Shown here: positions 37,300-46,481 of the stretch, one piece after another
Layout: each line of letters starts with the position of its first letter
Numbering within the stretch: position 1 is the stretch's first letter
Assembly: GCF_001570605.1 (NCBI RefSeq)
Contig: NZ_BBXG01000015.1
Span: 124,001 to 188,000, forward strand
Reading direction: 5' to 3'
DNA length: 64,000 nt
DNA from: Herbidospora cretacea
Lineage (GTDB): Bacteria > Actinomycetota > Actinomycetes > Streptosporangiales > Streptosporangiaceae
Program-made: the position numbers and the translations under genes
Notes under the pieces: model-generated
The model's database searches: none
The model's input: the letters and a program-made list of their open reading frames with translations, nothing else
What the model was told of the DNA's origin: nothing

Positions 37300-37776
37300 T
37301 CAGACGCGATGGTCACCGCCTCGGATCTGGTCGACCACGTGCGCCAGGATCGGGCCGAGGACGGCCATGCCGTCGCGCACTCCGCCCGTCGACCCGGGCA
37401 GGTTGACGACCAGCGTCCGGCCCGCCTGCCCGGACAGGCCGCGCGAGAGCACCGAGGTCGGCACCTTCTCCCTGTTCACCTGCCTGATCGCCTCGGCGAT
37501 GCCGGGGATCTCCCGGTCGAGGACGCGGGCGGTCATCTCGGGGGTCAGGTCGGTGGGGGTCAGACCGGTGCCGCCGGTGGTGACGATGACGTGGTACGCC
37601 GACTCGAGGCCCTTCACCAACGCTTCATACACCGGTTCACCGTCGTGGACCACCACCGGGCCGTCGACCGTGCAGCCGGACTCCTCCAGCAGGCCGTAGA
37701 GGATCCGGCCGGAACGGTCTTCGTAGACGCCCTCGGCGGCCCGGTTGGAGGCGGTGATGACCAGGGCGCGGATCAC
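37300..37776 (-). CDS. mog: Molybdopterin adenylyltransferase-like protein (MogA/MoaB)
   Basis: A 158-residue MogA/MoaB-type enzyme that activates molybdopterin by adenylation before metal insertion. Motifs TASNRAAEGVYEDRSG, the nucleotide-binding VTTGGTGLTPTDLTPE and VVNLPGSTGGVRDGM are all intact. The stop/start overlaps with moaC (ATGA) show translation coupling. The glp/moeA gene next door would carry out the following metal insertion step if it is enzymatically active. Confidence 0.9.
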   Translation of the reverse strand: MIRALVITASNRAAEGVYEDRSGRILYGLLEESGCTVDGPVVVHDGEPVYEALVKGLESAYHVIVTTGGTGLTPTDLTPEMTARVLDREIPGIAEAIRQVNREKVPTSVLSRGLSGQAGRTLVVNLPGSTGGVRDGMAVLGPILAHVVDQIRGGDHRV

Positions 37777-38240
37777 GGGCGCCGCCAGTCGCCGGTCTTG
37801 CCGCCCGTCTTCTCCTCGACGCGCACGTCGGTGATGACCGCGGCGGGGTCGACCGCCTTGATCATGTCGATCAGGCCCAGCGCGGCCACGGTGACGGCCG
37901 TCAGGGCCTCCATCTCGACGCCCGTCTTGTCGGCCGTCTTCACCCGGGCGGTGATCAGCACTCCCTCGTCGAGGATCTCCAGAGAGACCTTCACCCCGTG
38001 GAGGGCGATCGGGTGGCAGAGCGGGATCAGGTCGGGCGTCTTCTTGGCGCCCATGATCCCGGCGATGCGGGCCACGCCGAGCGCGTCGCCCTTCGGGGTG
38101 TCGCCCGAGCGCAGGATCGCCACGGCCTCCTCGGAGAGGAGGACGCGGCCGGAGGCGGTGGACGTCCGGACGGAGACGGGCTTCTCCGACACGTCGACCA
38201 TGCGGGCCGCCCCGGATTCGTCGAGATGGGTGAGGTTCAC
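37773..38240 (-). CDS. moaC: Cyclic pyranopterin monophosphate synthase
   Basis: MoaC converts the MoaA product to cyclic pyranopterin monophosphate in molybdenum cofactor synthesis. The 155-residue protein has the family's LIPLCHPIALHGVKVSLE (metal/substrate-binding His), GVEMEALTAVTVAALGLIDM and DKTGVEME motifs and the usual length. It overlaps glp on one side and mog on the other. No moaA is in the window. Confidence 0.94.
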   Translation of the reverse strand: MNLTHLDESGAARMVDVSEKPVSVRTSTASGRVLLSEEAVAILRSGDTPKGDALGVARIAGIMGAKKTPDLIPLCHPIALHGVKVSLEILDEGVLITARVKTADKTGVEMEALTAVTVAALGLIDMIKAVDPAAVITDVRVEEKTGGKTGDWRRP

Positions 38241-39425
38241 AGCCGGATCACTTCCACAGTCGTACCTTCGGGAATCTCGGTCACGTCTTCGGGGATCACG
38301 ATCAGCGCGTCGGCCGCCGCCAGGGCGGCGAGCTGGTGGGAGCCCTGGCCGCGCGCGGGGGTGACGGTGTCTCCGGTCAGCACGGCGCGCAGGTAGGAAC
38401 GGCGGCCCTGCGGCGAGCGCAACCGCGACGAGCAGACGGCCCGGACCGTGCCGGGCAGCGAAGCGGGCAGGCCCTGCATCTGGCGCAGCGCCGGTCGTAC
38501 GAAGAGGACGAAGGAGACGTAGGACGACACCGGGTTGCCCGGCAGGGTGAAGATCGGGATCTGGTCGTCGCCGACCACGCCGAAGCCCTGGGGCATGCCG
38601 GGCTGCATGGCGACCTTCTCGAAGCGGACGGTGCCGAGCGGGCTCAGGCCCTCTTTGACCGGCTCGTAGGCGCCCATCGAGACGCCGCCGCTGGTGATCA
38701 CCGCGTCGGCCCGGACGAGCTGGGCGTCGAGCGTCTCCATGAACACGCGGGGGTCGTCGGTCACCGCGCCCGCGCGGAACGCCTCGCCGCCGGCCTCACG
38801 GACCGCGGCGGCCAGCATGAAACTGTTGGACTCCCAGATCTGGCCGTAGCCGAGCGGGGTTCCGGGCTCCGCGAGCTCGGTGCCGGTCGAGATGACCGCG
38901 ACCCTGGGCACCGGCCGGACCGTCACCCGGCGGCGGCCCACCCCGGCGAGCATGCCGATCTGGGCCGCGCCGATGCGCGTGCCGGCCGGCAGGACCACAT
39001 CTCCCACCCGCACATCCTCACCCGCGCGGCGGATCGCCGCGCCGGGCTCGACCTGCTTGTGGATGACCACCTGAGCGGTGCCGCCGTCGGTGTACTCGAC
39101 CGGGACGACCGCGTCCGCGCCCGCCGGAAGGGGCGCGCCGGTCATGATCCGCGCGGCCAGGCCGGGCCCGATGGCGCGGGGAACGGAGTCCCCCGCCGCG
39201 ACGTCCTCGGTCACCGGCAGCGTGACCGGCGCGCCGGCGAGGTCGGCGGCGACGACCGCGTAGCCGTCCATCGCCGAGTTGGCGAAGGGCGGCAGGTCGA
39301 CCGGCGCGGTCACGTCTTCGGCGAGCACCGCCCCCAGCGCCCGCTCGAGATCGAGCTCGAGCGGGGCCAGCGGGCGGACGGTCGCCAGGATGTCGGCGAG
39401 GTGCCGATCGACCGGTTTGAGATCG

Positions 39426-39442
<17 letters not shown>
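38237..39442 (-). CDS. glp: Gephyrin-like molybdotransferase (Glp/MoeA)
   Basis: A 401-residue MoeA-family protein. It contains the MoeA hallmark PPFANSAMDGYAV, domain III with STGTELAEPGTPL and ITSGGVSMGAYEPVKE, and the C-terminal domain IV. MoeA inserts molybdate into adenylated molybdopterin; in actinobacteria the paralogue Glp also binds FtsZ and the membrane receptor GlpR/SepX. The presence of sepX in the same cluster points to Glp. Its start overlaps the galU stop by 17 bp. Confidence 0.88.
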
Positions 39443-40334
<892 letters not shown>

Positions 40335-40346
40335 GAGTGAAGGCTA

Positions 40347-40943
40347 GTGGAGGCCTCTTTGGACAAGTTCGAGCTGAGGCGCGAAATTCTGCGTGAACGT
40401 TCCATCATGGACGCCGGTGAACGCCGTGAGAGCGCCCGCCGGATCAGGGAGACCCTGCTTGACCAGCCATGGGTCCAGATGGCCGGCCTGGTGGCGTGTT
40501 ATTGGTCGACCGGAACGGAACCTTCCACGGAAGGTCTCGTCTTCGCCCTGTGGAAGCACGGCGCGACCGTGATCCTCCCCGTTCTGCGCGAGGACAATGA
40601 TCTCGACTGGGCGGTCTACGACGGCCCCGACACCCTCGCGCCCGGCCGTCACGGGATCATGGAGCCGGTCGACACCCGGCGCGGCGTGGACACGATCCGC
40701 ACCGCCGCTCTGGTGATCGTCCCGGCGCTCGCCGTCGATCCGCATTCGGGTGTACGCCTCGGGCGGGGCGGTGGCTCCTACGACCGGGCCCTGGCCCGGG
40801 TCGGGCCGAATGTGCCGACCGTCGCCCTCCTGCACGAAGGCGAACTCCGCCCCGGTCTCCCGGCAGAGCCTCACGACCGAGCCGTCAAGTATGCGGCGTT
40901 GCCATCCGGAATACATGTGAATCGTGTGAAAGGATTGGCATAA
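40347..40943 (+). CDS. 5-formyltetrahydrofolate cyclo-ligase
   Basis: This enzyme uses ATP to turn 5-formyl-THF into 5,10-methenyl-THF. The 198-residue protein has the ATP-binding GVRLGRGGGSYDRALAR motif, LVIVPALAVD, and a basic N-terminal helix (RREILRERSIMDAGERRE) as in the family. The start is uncertain: the GTG at 40347 leaves only 12 bp to galU, while a TTG slightly downstream is possible. Either way its promoter must lie over galU's 5' end or give a leaderless message. Confidence 0.9.
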   Translation: MEASLDKFELRREILRERSIMDAGERRESARRIRETLLDQPWVQMAGLVACYWSTGTEPSTEGLVFALWKHGATVILPVLREDNDLDWAVYDGPDTLAPGRHGIMEPVDTRRGVDTIRTAALVIVPALAVDPHSGVRLGRGGGSYDRALARVGPNVPTVALLHEGELRPGLPAEPHDRAVKYAALPSGIHVNRVKGLA

Positions 40944-40961
40944 ATCCCGAAAGGAGACCTA

Positions 40962-42470
40962 GTGCGGCTGGACCTCGACGGATGGCTTCTTCTCTCCGCC
41001 GCGATCGTCCTGGCGGCCGTGATCTCCGTCAGAGTCGCACACCGCACGGGTCTGCCCTCGCTGCTGCTCTATCTCGCGCTGGGCGTCGCCCTCGGTGAGG
41101 CGGGCCTCGGCATCCACTTCGAGGACGCCGAGCTGGCCAAACAGCTCGGCCTGATCGCTCTCGCGGTCATTCTGGCCGAAGGCGGGCTCACCACCAACTG
41201 GGAACACGTGCGCACGGCCGTGCCGACGGCGCTGGTGCTGGCGACGTTCGGCGTGGCGGTCAGCATCCTGACGCTGGCACTGGCCGTCTTCGGGTTCCTC
41301 GCCCTCGACTGGCGAACGGCGATGCTGCTGGGCGCGGTCCTCGCGTCCACCGACGCCGCGGCCGTGTTCAGCGTGCTGCGCCGGCTCCCGCTGCCGCCGC
41401 GCCTGGCGGGCATCCTGGAGGCCGAGTCGGGCTTCAACGACGCCCCCACGGTGATCGTCGTCGTGATGCTCAGCCAGGTCAGCCAGCCCATGCCCACCAC
41501 GTGGAACGTTCTGGGCACCTCGCTGTGGGAGCTGGCCGCCGGCGCGGCCGTCGGCTGCGCGGCCGGTCCGATCGCCGCCTACGCCCTGCGCCGGGTCGCG
41601 CTGCCCGCCTCGGGCCTCTATCCGATCGCCGTCCTCGCAGTGGCCTTCATCGCCTACAGCGGCGCGGTCAGCCTCCACGCCTCAGGCTTCCTGTCCGTGT
41701 ACGTCGCCACCCTGATCATCGGCAACAGCCGCCTCCCCCACCGGGCCGCGACCAGGGGTTTCGCCGAAGGAACGGCCTGGCTGGCCCAGATCGGCCTGTT
41801 CGTCATGCTCGGCATGCTGGTCAGCCCCGACGAGCTGCCGAGCCAGATCGTCCCCGGCCTGGTCGCGGGCCTGGCGCTGGTCCTGCTGGCCCGCCCGCTG
41901 TCGGTGATCCTGTCTTCCTGGGCGGTCCGGGTGACCCGGATCGGCCGGGTCACCTGGCGGGAACAGGTGTTCCTGTCGTGGGCCGGGCTGCGCGGCGCGG
42001 TCCCCATCGTGCTGGCCACCATTCCCTGGGCGGCCGGGGTGCCCCACGCGAAGGAGCTGTTCAACGAGGTCTTCGTGATCGTGGTGGTGTTCACCCTGGT
42101 CCAGGGCCCCACCCTGCCGTTCCTGGCCCGGGTGCTGAAACTGTCCGACAGCGGCGAGGCGCGCGACCTCGACGTGGAGGCCGCGCCCTTGGAGGAGCTG
42201 AACGCCGACCTGCTCCAGATGCGCATCCCGCCCGCGTCCAAGCTCCACGGCGTCGAGATCTTCGAGCTGCGGCTGCCCTCCGACGCGGCCGTGACCATGG
42301 TCGTCCGCGACGGGCACTCGTTCGTCCCCGACGGCAGCACCCGGCTGAAGCGGGACGACCAGCTCCTCGTGGTGACCACCGCGGCCCAGCGCCGGATCGT
42401 CGAGAAGCGCCTGCGTGCGGTCAGTCGTAGGGGCAAACTCGCAGGCTGGTATGGGGAGACAGGGGACTAA
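40962..42470 (+). CDS. Potassium/proton antiporter (CPA family with TrkA-C domain)
   Basis: A 502-residue protein with about twelve to thirteen membrane helices followed by a cytoplasmic regulatory domain from about residue 395. The transporter core shows ASTDAAAVFSVLRRL and AESGFNDAPTVIVV, the acidic ion-binding motif of NhaP-type antiporters. The tail (PASKLHGVEIFELRLP ... RDDQLLVVTT) is a TrkA-C-like domain, as in NhaP2/CvrA K+/H+ antiporters. The GTG start at 40962 is fixed by AAAGGAG upstream. It lies 18 bp after the folate gene and may share its message. Confidence 0.9.
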   Translation: MRLDLDGWLLLSAAIVLAAVISVRVAHRTGLPSLLLYLALGVALGEAGLGIHFEDAELAKQLGLIALAVILAEGGLTTNWEHVRTAVPTALVLATFGVAVSILTLALAVFGFLALDWRTAMLLGAVLASTDAAAVFSVLRRLPLPPRLAGILEAESGFNDAPTVIVVVMLSQVSQPMPTTWNVLGTSLWELAAGAAVGCAAGPIAAYALRRVALPASGLYPIAVLAVAFIAYSGAVSLHASGFLSVYVATLIIGNSRLPHRAATRGFAEGTAWLAQIGLFVMLGMLVSPDELPSQIVPGLVAGLALVLLARPLSVILSSWAVRVTRIGRVTWREQVFLSWAGLRGAVPIVLATIPWAAGVPHAKELFNEVFVIVVVFTLVQGPTLPFLARVLKLSDSGEARDLDVEAAPLEELNADLLQMRIPPASKLHGVEIFELRLPSDAAVTMVVRDGHSFVPDGSTRLKRDDQLLVVTTAAQRRIVEKRLRAVSRRGKLAGWYGETGD

Positions 42471-42558
42471 ACTCCCCCACGGCAACGTTGCAGCTTGCCA
42501 GTTGCCTTATCATTTAGCAGTCGCTTGGGCCGAGTGCCAAGTCACTGAGGAGGACCGC

Positions 42559-42864
42559 GTGCCCACCTATCAGTACGCCTGCACCAATTGTGGTGAGCAG
42601 CTCGAAGTCGTCCAGAAGTTCACCGACGACGCCCTGACCGAGTGCCCCGCCTGCGCGGGCCGCCTCCGCAAGGTGTTCAACGCGGTGGGCATCGTGTTCA
42701 AGGGCTCGGGCTTCTACCGGACCGACAATCGGTCGTCGACGACGTCGTCCACGACCACGTCGTCGCCGTCCAAGCCGGCCACGGAGAGCAAGCCCGCCGA
42801 GACCACCTCGTCCTCCGGCAGCGCTTCCACGACCAGCACCCCCGCGAGCACTCCGGCGGCCTGA
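42559..42864 (+). CDS. FmdB-family zinc-ribbon protein
   Basis: A 101-residue protein. The first 55 residues are an FmdB zinc ribbon (PTYQYACTNCGEQLEVVQKF and CPACAGRLRKVFN, two C-x-x-C pairs). The remainder is a Ser/Thr/Pro-rich low-complexity tail. FmdB proteins are widespread putative regulators whose role is not firmly known. The GTG at 42559 has GAGGAGG about eight bases upstream. Confidence 0.9.
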   Translation: MPTYQYACTNCGEQLEVVQKFTDDALTECPACAGRLRKVFNAVGIVFKGSGFYRTDNRSSTTSSTTTSSPSKPATESKPAETTSSSGSASTTSTPASTPAA

Positions 42865-42941
42865 CCTGCCGCTGAGCGGGTTGTCCACAGGAGGCGACAG
42901 AGGGTCGAAGCGGTGGGGCCGGGGACGCTAGGGTCGGCGCC

Positions 42942-43748
42942 ATGGTCAATCGTGCAGACATCGGTGTCATCGGCGGTTCAGGGTTCTACTCCCTGCTCGA
43001 CGACGCCGAGGAGATCGATGTCGCGACCCCCTACGGGCCCCCCAGCGACAAGGTGACGGTCGGGCGCATCGAGGGGCGCAATGTCGCCTTCCTCCCCCGC
43101 CACGGCCGCAACCACGGCTTCCCGCCCCATCGCATCCCCTACCGCGCCAACCTGTGGGCGCTGCGCAGCCTCGGCGTGCGCCAGGTGCTCGCCCCCAGCG
43201 CCGTCGGCTCCCTGCGCGCCGAGCTCGGTCCCGGCGCGCTGGTCGTCCCCGACCAGCTCATCGACCGCACCTCCGGCCGCATCCAGACCTTCTACGACGC
43301 GGGCGGCGCCGTCCACGTGTCGTTCTCCGACCCCTACTGCCCCGACGGCCGCTCGGCCGCCGTATCGGTGGCGCGCTCCTTGGGCTGGGAGGTCTCCGAC
43401 GGCGGCACCCTCGTGGTCATCGAAGGCCCGAGGTTCTCGACCCGCGCCGAGTCGAAGTGGTTCGCCTCCATGGGCTGCACGATCATCGGGATGACCGGCT
43501 TCCCCGAGTCGATCCTCGCCCGCGAGCTGGCGCTCTGCTACACCTCGATCTCCCTGGTGACCGACCACGACGCCGGCGTCGAAGCCGGTGAGGGCGTCAC
43601 CCACGAGGAGGTGATGGCGTTCTTCGCGGCCAACGTGGAGCGGATGCGCTCCCTGGTGGGCCAGGTGGTGCGGGAACTGCCGGAGGAGCGGGCCTGCGCC
43701 TGCGGCAACGCCCTCGACGGGATCAAGCTCCCGTTCGACCTGCCGTAG
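42942..43748 (+). CDS. mtnP: S-methyl-5'-thioadenosine phosphorylase
   Basis: This enzyme cleaves methylthioadenosine from polyamine and other SAM-using pathways into adenine and methylthioribose-1-phosphate. The 268-residue protein begins with IGVIGGSGFYSL (phosphate-binding), has FLPRHGRNHGFPPHRIPYRAN, and GPRFSTRAESKWF and MTGFPESILARELALCY, the standard MTAP pattern. ATG at 42942 has a purine-rich but weak site. It lies 77 bp after fmdB. Confidence 0.92.
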   Translation: MVNRADIGVIGGSGFYSLLDDAEEIDVATPYGPPSDKVTVGRIEGRNVAFLPRHGRNHGFPPHRIPYRANLWALRSLGVRQVLAPSAVGSLRAELGPGALVVPDQLIDRTSGRIQTFYDAGGAVHVSFSDPYCPDGRSAAVSVARSLGWEVSDGGTLVVIEGPRFSTRAESKWFASMGCTIIGMTGFPESILARELALCYTSISLVTDHDAGVEAGEGVTHEEVMAFFAANVERMRSLVGQVVRELPEERACACGNALDGIKLPFDLP

Positions 43749-43771
43749 TCACCGAGTCTGGAGTTGTTCTG

Positions 43772-44362
43772 ATGCGTGTCGCGGTGCCGGCGCGGTGGGC
43801 CCGGCTGCTCGCCAGGCGCCGTCGGCTGATCTCCGCCGTCCTGCTCGGGCTCGCGGTGGCCGGAACCCTGGTCTCCGTACGGTCCCCGTCAGGCGTGCCC
43901 GTGCTGGTCGCGTCCCGTGACCTTCCCGGTGGACGGCTGGCGGCGAGCGACCTGGCCACGATCCGGCTGCCGCCGTCGGCGCTGCCCGACGGCTATCTGG
44001 CGGCCGGTTCTCCCGCCGCCGGGAAGGTGCTGACGGCCCCCGCCCGGCGGGGCGAGGTGCTGACCGACGCCCGGCTGCTCGGTGGCGGGCTGCTGGCCGG
44101 CAGCTCGCCCGGTCTGGTCGCCACTCCTGTAAGGGTTGAGGACGCCGACGCGGCCGGGCTGGTGACGTCGGGGGACGTGATCGACGTGCTGGCCGCCTAC
44201 GAGACACACGCGGAGACGGCGGCGGAGCGGGTGAGGGTGCTGACGAAGGCGCAGTCGGAGGAGGGCGGCCTGCTCGTGCTGGCCACGACGACCGGCCAGG
44301 CCACGTCGCTGGCCAGGGCGCAGGCCGGGGCACGGCTGTCGTTCGCGATCCATCCGCGTTAG
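43772..44362 (+). CDS. SAF-domain protein (CpaB/RcpC-like)
   Basis: A 196-residue protein with an N-terminal membrane helix (RLISAVLLGLAVAGTLVSV) and an SAF domain: VPVLVASRDLPGGRLAASDLATIRLP, then GEVLTDARLL. A second part has DVIDVLAAYE and LLVLATTTGQA, as in the pilus assembly proteins CpaB/RcpC. Such genes often follow fmdB in actinobacteria. No other pilus gene is near, so the role is unclear. Confidence 0.82.
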   Translation: MRVAVPARWARLLARRRRLISAVLLGLAVAGTLVSVRSPSGVPVLVASRDLPGGRLAASDLATIRLPPSALPDGYLAAGSPAAGKVLTAPARRGEVLTDARLLGGGLLAGSSPGLVATPVRVEDADAAGLVTSGDVIDVLAAYETHAETAAERVRVLTKAQSEEGGLLVLATTTGQATSLARAQAGARLSFAIHPR

Positions 44363-44381
44363 AAGCCGTTCCGGCTGGACC

Positions 44382-44495
44382 GCCGTCGTCGCGGCGGGAA
44401 GCGGAGGGCGGCCGGTCGGCGCCGGGTACGAGCCCGCGCCGGGGGCGGCGGTCGGGGCCGGGGTGGGCGAGAGCCGTAACGGAAGAAGAGCCTTT
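44382..44495. repeat. Dispersed intergenic repeat R2, copy 2
   Basis: This is the partner of 7670-7785, with the same order of blocks and the same strand. Its end touches the stop codon of the M15 peptidase gene. Thus both copies lie 3' of a minus-strand peptidoglycan hydrolase gene. Confidence 0.7.
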
Positions 44496-45534
44496 AGAGA
44501 AGGGACCCGACCTTGGGGTCGTATTCCCAGTGCCAGGGCTCGAAGGGGCTCACGTAGGCCCAGTCGGGGTGGATCCAGCCGAATTTCTTGCCGTTCTGTT
44601 CGAGCCAGACGAATTCGGTGGATTTGTAGACGCGGATCGGACCGCAGAAGTCGATGGCCAGGCCGAGGCCGTGGTTGCTGCGGCCGGGGATGGCGGCGAG
44701 GCCGGGGCGCTGGTAGTAGACGATCTGCTGGTCGCGGAGGCTGCGGTAGCTGTCGACCACGCAGAGGTTCTGGCCGAAGCGGCGCTTGTAGGCCAGGTTG
44801 AGGTCGGCGAAGGCGATCGCGGCGTCGGCGCGGAGTTCCTCGCCCTTGAAGGGCAGCGGGCAGAGCACGTTCGTGGGGAGCAGCCCGTTGGCGTACTCCT
44901 CGGCGAGCACCACCCGCGTGGGGTCGCAGGCGCCGCCGCCGCGCTTCACACCCAGTTTGGCGAGCGCCCCCGTGAGGGACTTGACGGTCTTCTGCGACTG
45001 CTTGCGCAGGGTGTCGATCTCGAACGTGAGCTGCGCCTCCTGCAGGAGCTTGGTCGCCCGCAGCTCCTGCGCCTCCGAGGCCAGCCGCTCGCGGTCCTGG
45101 AACAGCCGCGTCGCGTCCTCGACCACGATGTTCCGCCCGGCGATCAGCTGGTTGACGTCGCTCATGGCCCGCAGCGAGGCCTCCCCGTTCGAGCTGGTCA
45201 TGAGGGAACCCATGTTCCTGCTGGTCGGGTTCTGGTACATGACCTCGACGAGATCGGACAGCGGCTTGCGGATGCGCGCGAGCTCGGCGTCGGCGGTGCG
45301 AAGCTGGGTGAGCTTGGCCTCAAGCTGCTTGTTGGAGGTGTCGAACTCCTTCTGCCGGGCCACGAGCGCCTTGGTGGCGGCCTCGATCCCCTTGGCCGCC
45401 TCTTCGGCCTCCCGCCGCAGCTCGGTCAGCGTGGCAGGCTCCTTCTTCGGCGCCGCCTGCGCACTCCCCGCCTGGACCAGGGAGAACATCAGCATGACGG
45501 CCACGACCAGTCCCGCTGATCGAGGAGTAGGCAC
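44494..45534 (-). CDS. Secreted M15-family D-Ala-D-Ala carboxypeptidase (VanY-like)
   Basis: A 346-residue exported cell-wall hydrolase. A signal peptide ends near SAQA (residue 27). Residues 30-200 form a long coiled coil like those of NlpC/P60 and FtsX-activated hydrolases. The C-terminal domain has the zinc residues of M15B peptidases: SNHGLGLAIDFCG (H-x6-D) and PWHWEYDP (H). It probably trims peptide stems of peptidoglycan; the coiled coil suggests control by a partner. A GTG start at 45534 is used. Confidence 0.88.
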   Translation of the reverse strand: MPTPRSAGLVVAVMLMFSLVQAGSAQAAPKKEPATLTELRREAEEAAKGIEAATKALVARQKEFDTSNKQLEAKLTQLRTADAELARIRKPLSDLVEVMYQNPTSRNMGSLMTSSNGEASLRAMSDVNQLIAGRNIVVEDATRLFQDRERLASEAQELRATKLLQEAQLTFEIDTLRKQSQKTVKSLTGALAKLGVKRGGGACDPTRVVLAEEYANGLLPTNVLCPLPFKGEELRADAAIAFADLNLAYKRRFGQNLCVVDSYRSLRDQQIVYYQRPGLAAIPGRSNHGLGLAIDFCGPIRVYKSTEFVWLEQNGKKFGWIHPDWAYVSPFEPWHWEYDPKVGSLL

Positions 45535-45698
45535 GCTTCGACTCCTCCGTTTGCGAATTCGTGACCTCGGTCAGGGAGGCACGTTACTACAGCGGGATGC
45601 GTGGTCGTGCCCGAGTCGTTGCAGCCGTTACATACCGATTGACGTGTCTTATGCCGTATGGGAGTTGTGGACCGTTCTTGCTGGTTGGCGGGGGTAAT

Positions 45699-46160
45699 TT
45701 AGGCCGGCTTACGAGCTTCCTCTTGGCAGACCTCCCAGAGCCAGGTGTCCGTCCACTCGTCGGGGCACGCGGCCCTCACCTCTGCCGGAGGGGTCCGCCT
45801 TGCCCCGCTGCGCGGGGTTTCGCCTCTCGGGACCTTGGCCTCGGTGGGCGTTGCTACCTGGACTGGCGGTTCGGGCATGTCGGGGTGGTTGCCGTGCTTG
45901 TCGTGCTTCTCACGCTCGGGGGGTTTGCGGGCGGGGACACGGCCTTCGTAGAGGCGGTCCGGGGTCAGCGGGCGCGGGAGCGGGGTGGGGGCCATGAAGA
46001 CCGGGGGCTCCGCGGGCTTGGCGCGCAGGTACGGCGGGACGCCGAATTGTGTTAGTTCGGCGACGAGTAAGCCTAAGGCCAGGACGGCTGGGGCCAGCAG
46101 GGCGGCCAGCAGGACCATGGGGCGTAGTGTGCGGGTACCGGGTCGGCGTCCTCGGGTCAC
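45699..46160 (-). CDS. Hypothetical membrane-anchored proline-rich protein
   Basis: A 153-residue protein with a basic N-terminus, one membrane helix (PMVLLAALLAPAVLALGLLVAEL) and an outer Pro/Lys/Glu-rich part that is probably disordered. The C-terminus has two cysteines (RAACPDEW and WEVCQEEA) close together. No family is known to me. It lies directly before the tRNA-Arg, on the opposite strand. Confidence 0.55.
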   Translation of the reverse strand: MTRGRRPGTRTLRPMVLLAALLAPAVLALGLLVAELTQFGVPPYLRAKPAEPPVFMAPTPLPRPLTPDRLYEGRVPARKPPEREKHDKHGNHPDMPEPPVQVATPTEAKVPRGETPRSGARRTPPAEVRAACPDEWTDTWLWEVCQEEARKPA

Positions 46161-46290
46161 GGTGCCCAGCCGATCACCTATCTCACCTTCGGGCCGCGGG
46201 GTTGTTGTTGCTTTACCTTTGGGTGGGAGGACCTTGAGGGGGGTTGGGTGGCGCGCGGGGGGCTCTTGTTTCGCTAGGCTTGGGGGGTCG

Positions 46291-46366
46291 GCTCCCGTAG
46301 CTCAGGGGATAGAGCACAGGTTTCCTAAACCTGGTGTCGTAGGTTCGATTCCTACCGGGGGCACCA
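46291..46366 (+). tRNA. tRNA-Arg (anticodon CCT), integration site of an AICE
   Basis: The acceptor arm is GCTCCCG / CGGGGGC (one T-G pair), the anticodon arm CAGGT-TTCCTAA-ACCTG with anticodon CCT reading AGG, and the T arm GTAGG-TTCGATT-CCTAC. Discriminator A at 46363 is followed by an encoded CCA. A tyrosine integrase gene ends 116 bp downstream. Elements of the pSAM2 type use such tRNA 3' ends as attachment sites. Confidence 0.95.
46320..46366 (+). other. Putative attL core (3' half of tRNA-Arg)
   Basis: In AICEs the att core usually covers the anticodon loop to the 3' end of the tRNA, so that integration restores the gene. This stretch is the expected core. A matching copy (attR) was not recognised elsewhere in the window. 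Confidence 0.4.
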
Positions 46367-46371
46367 ATTAG

Positions 46372-46413
46372 AAGAGCCCTCACCAGCGGTTATGCCGGTG
46401 GAGGGCTCTTTCT
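46372..46413 (+). terminator. Intrinsic terminator after tRNA-Arg
   Basis: AAGAGCCCTC-ACC and GGTGGAGGGCTCTT pair with one bulged base around a short loop and are followed by TTTCTT. It may also stop the minus-strand integrase message. Confidence 0.75.
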
Positions 46414-46481
46414 TATGTCCGGTGGTGATCGGCTAAAGCTGATCGTTTGCGGGTGTTCTTACCCAGTTCTTACCCACGGGA

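Noticed and set aside
42481-42558. Promoter before fmdB
   Set aside because: A TTGCAG and TATCAT pair was seen but the spacing of 14 bases is too short to support a call.
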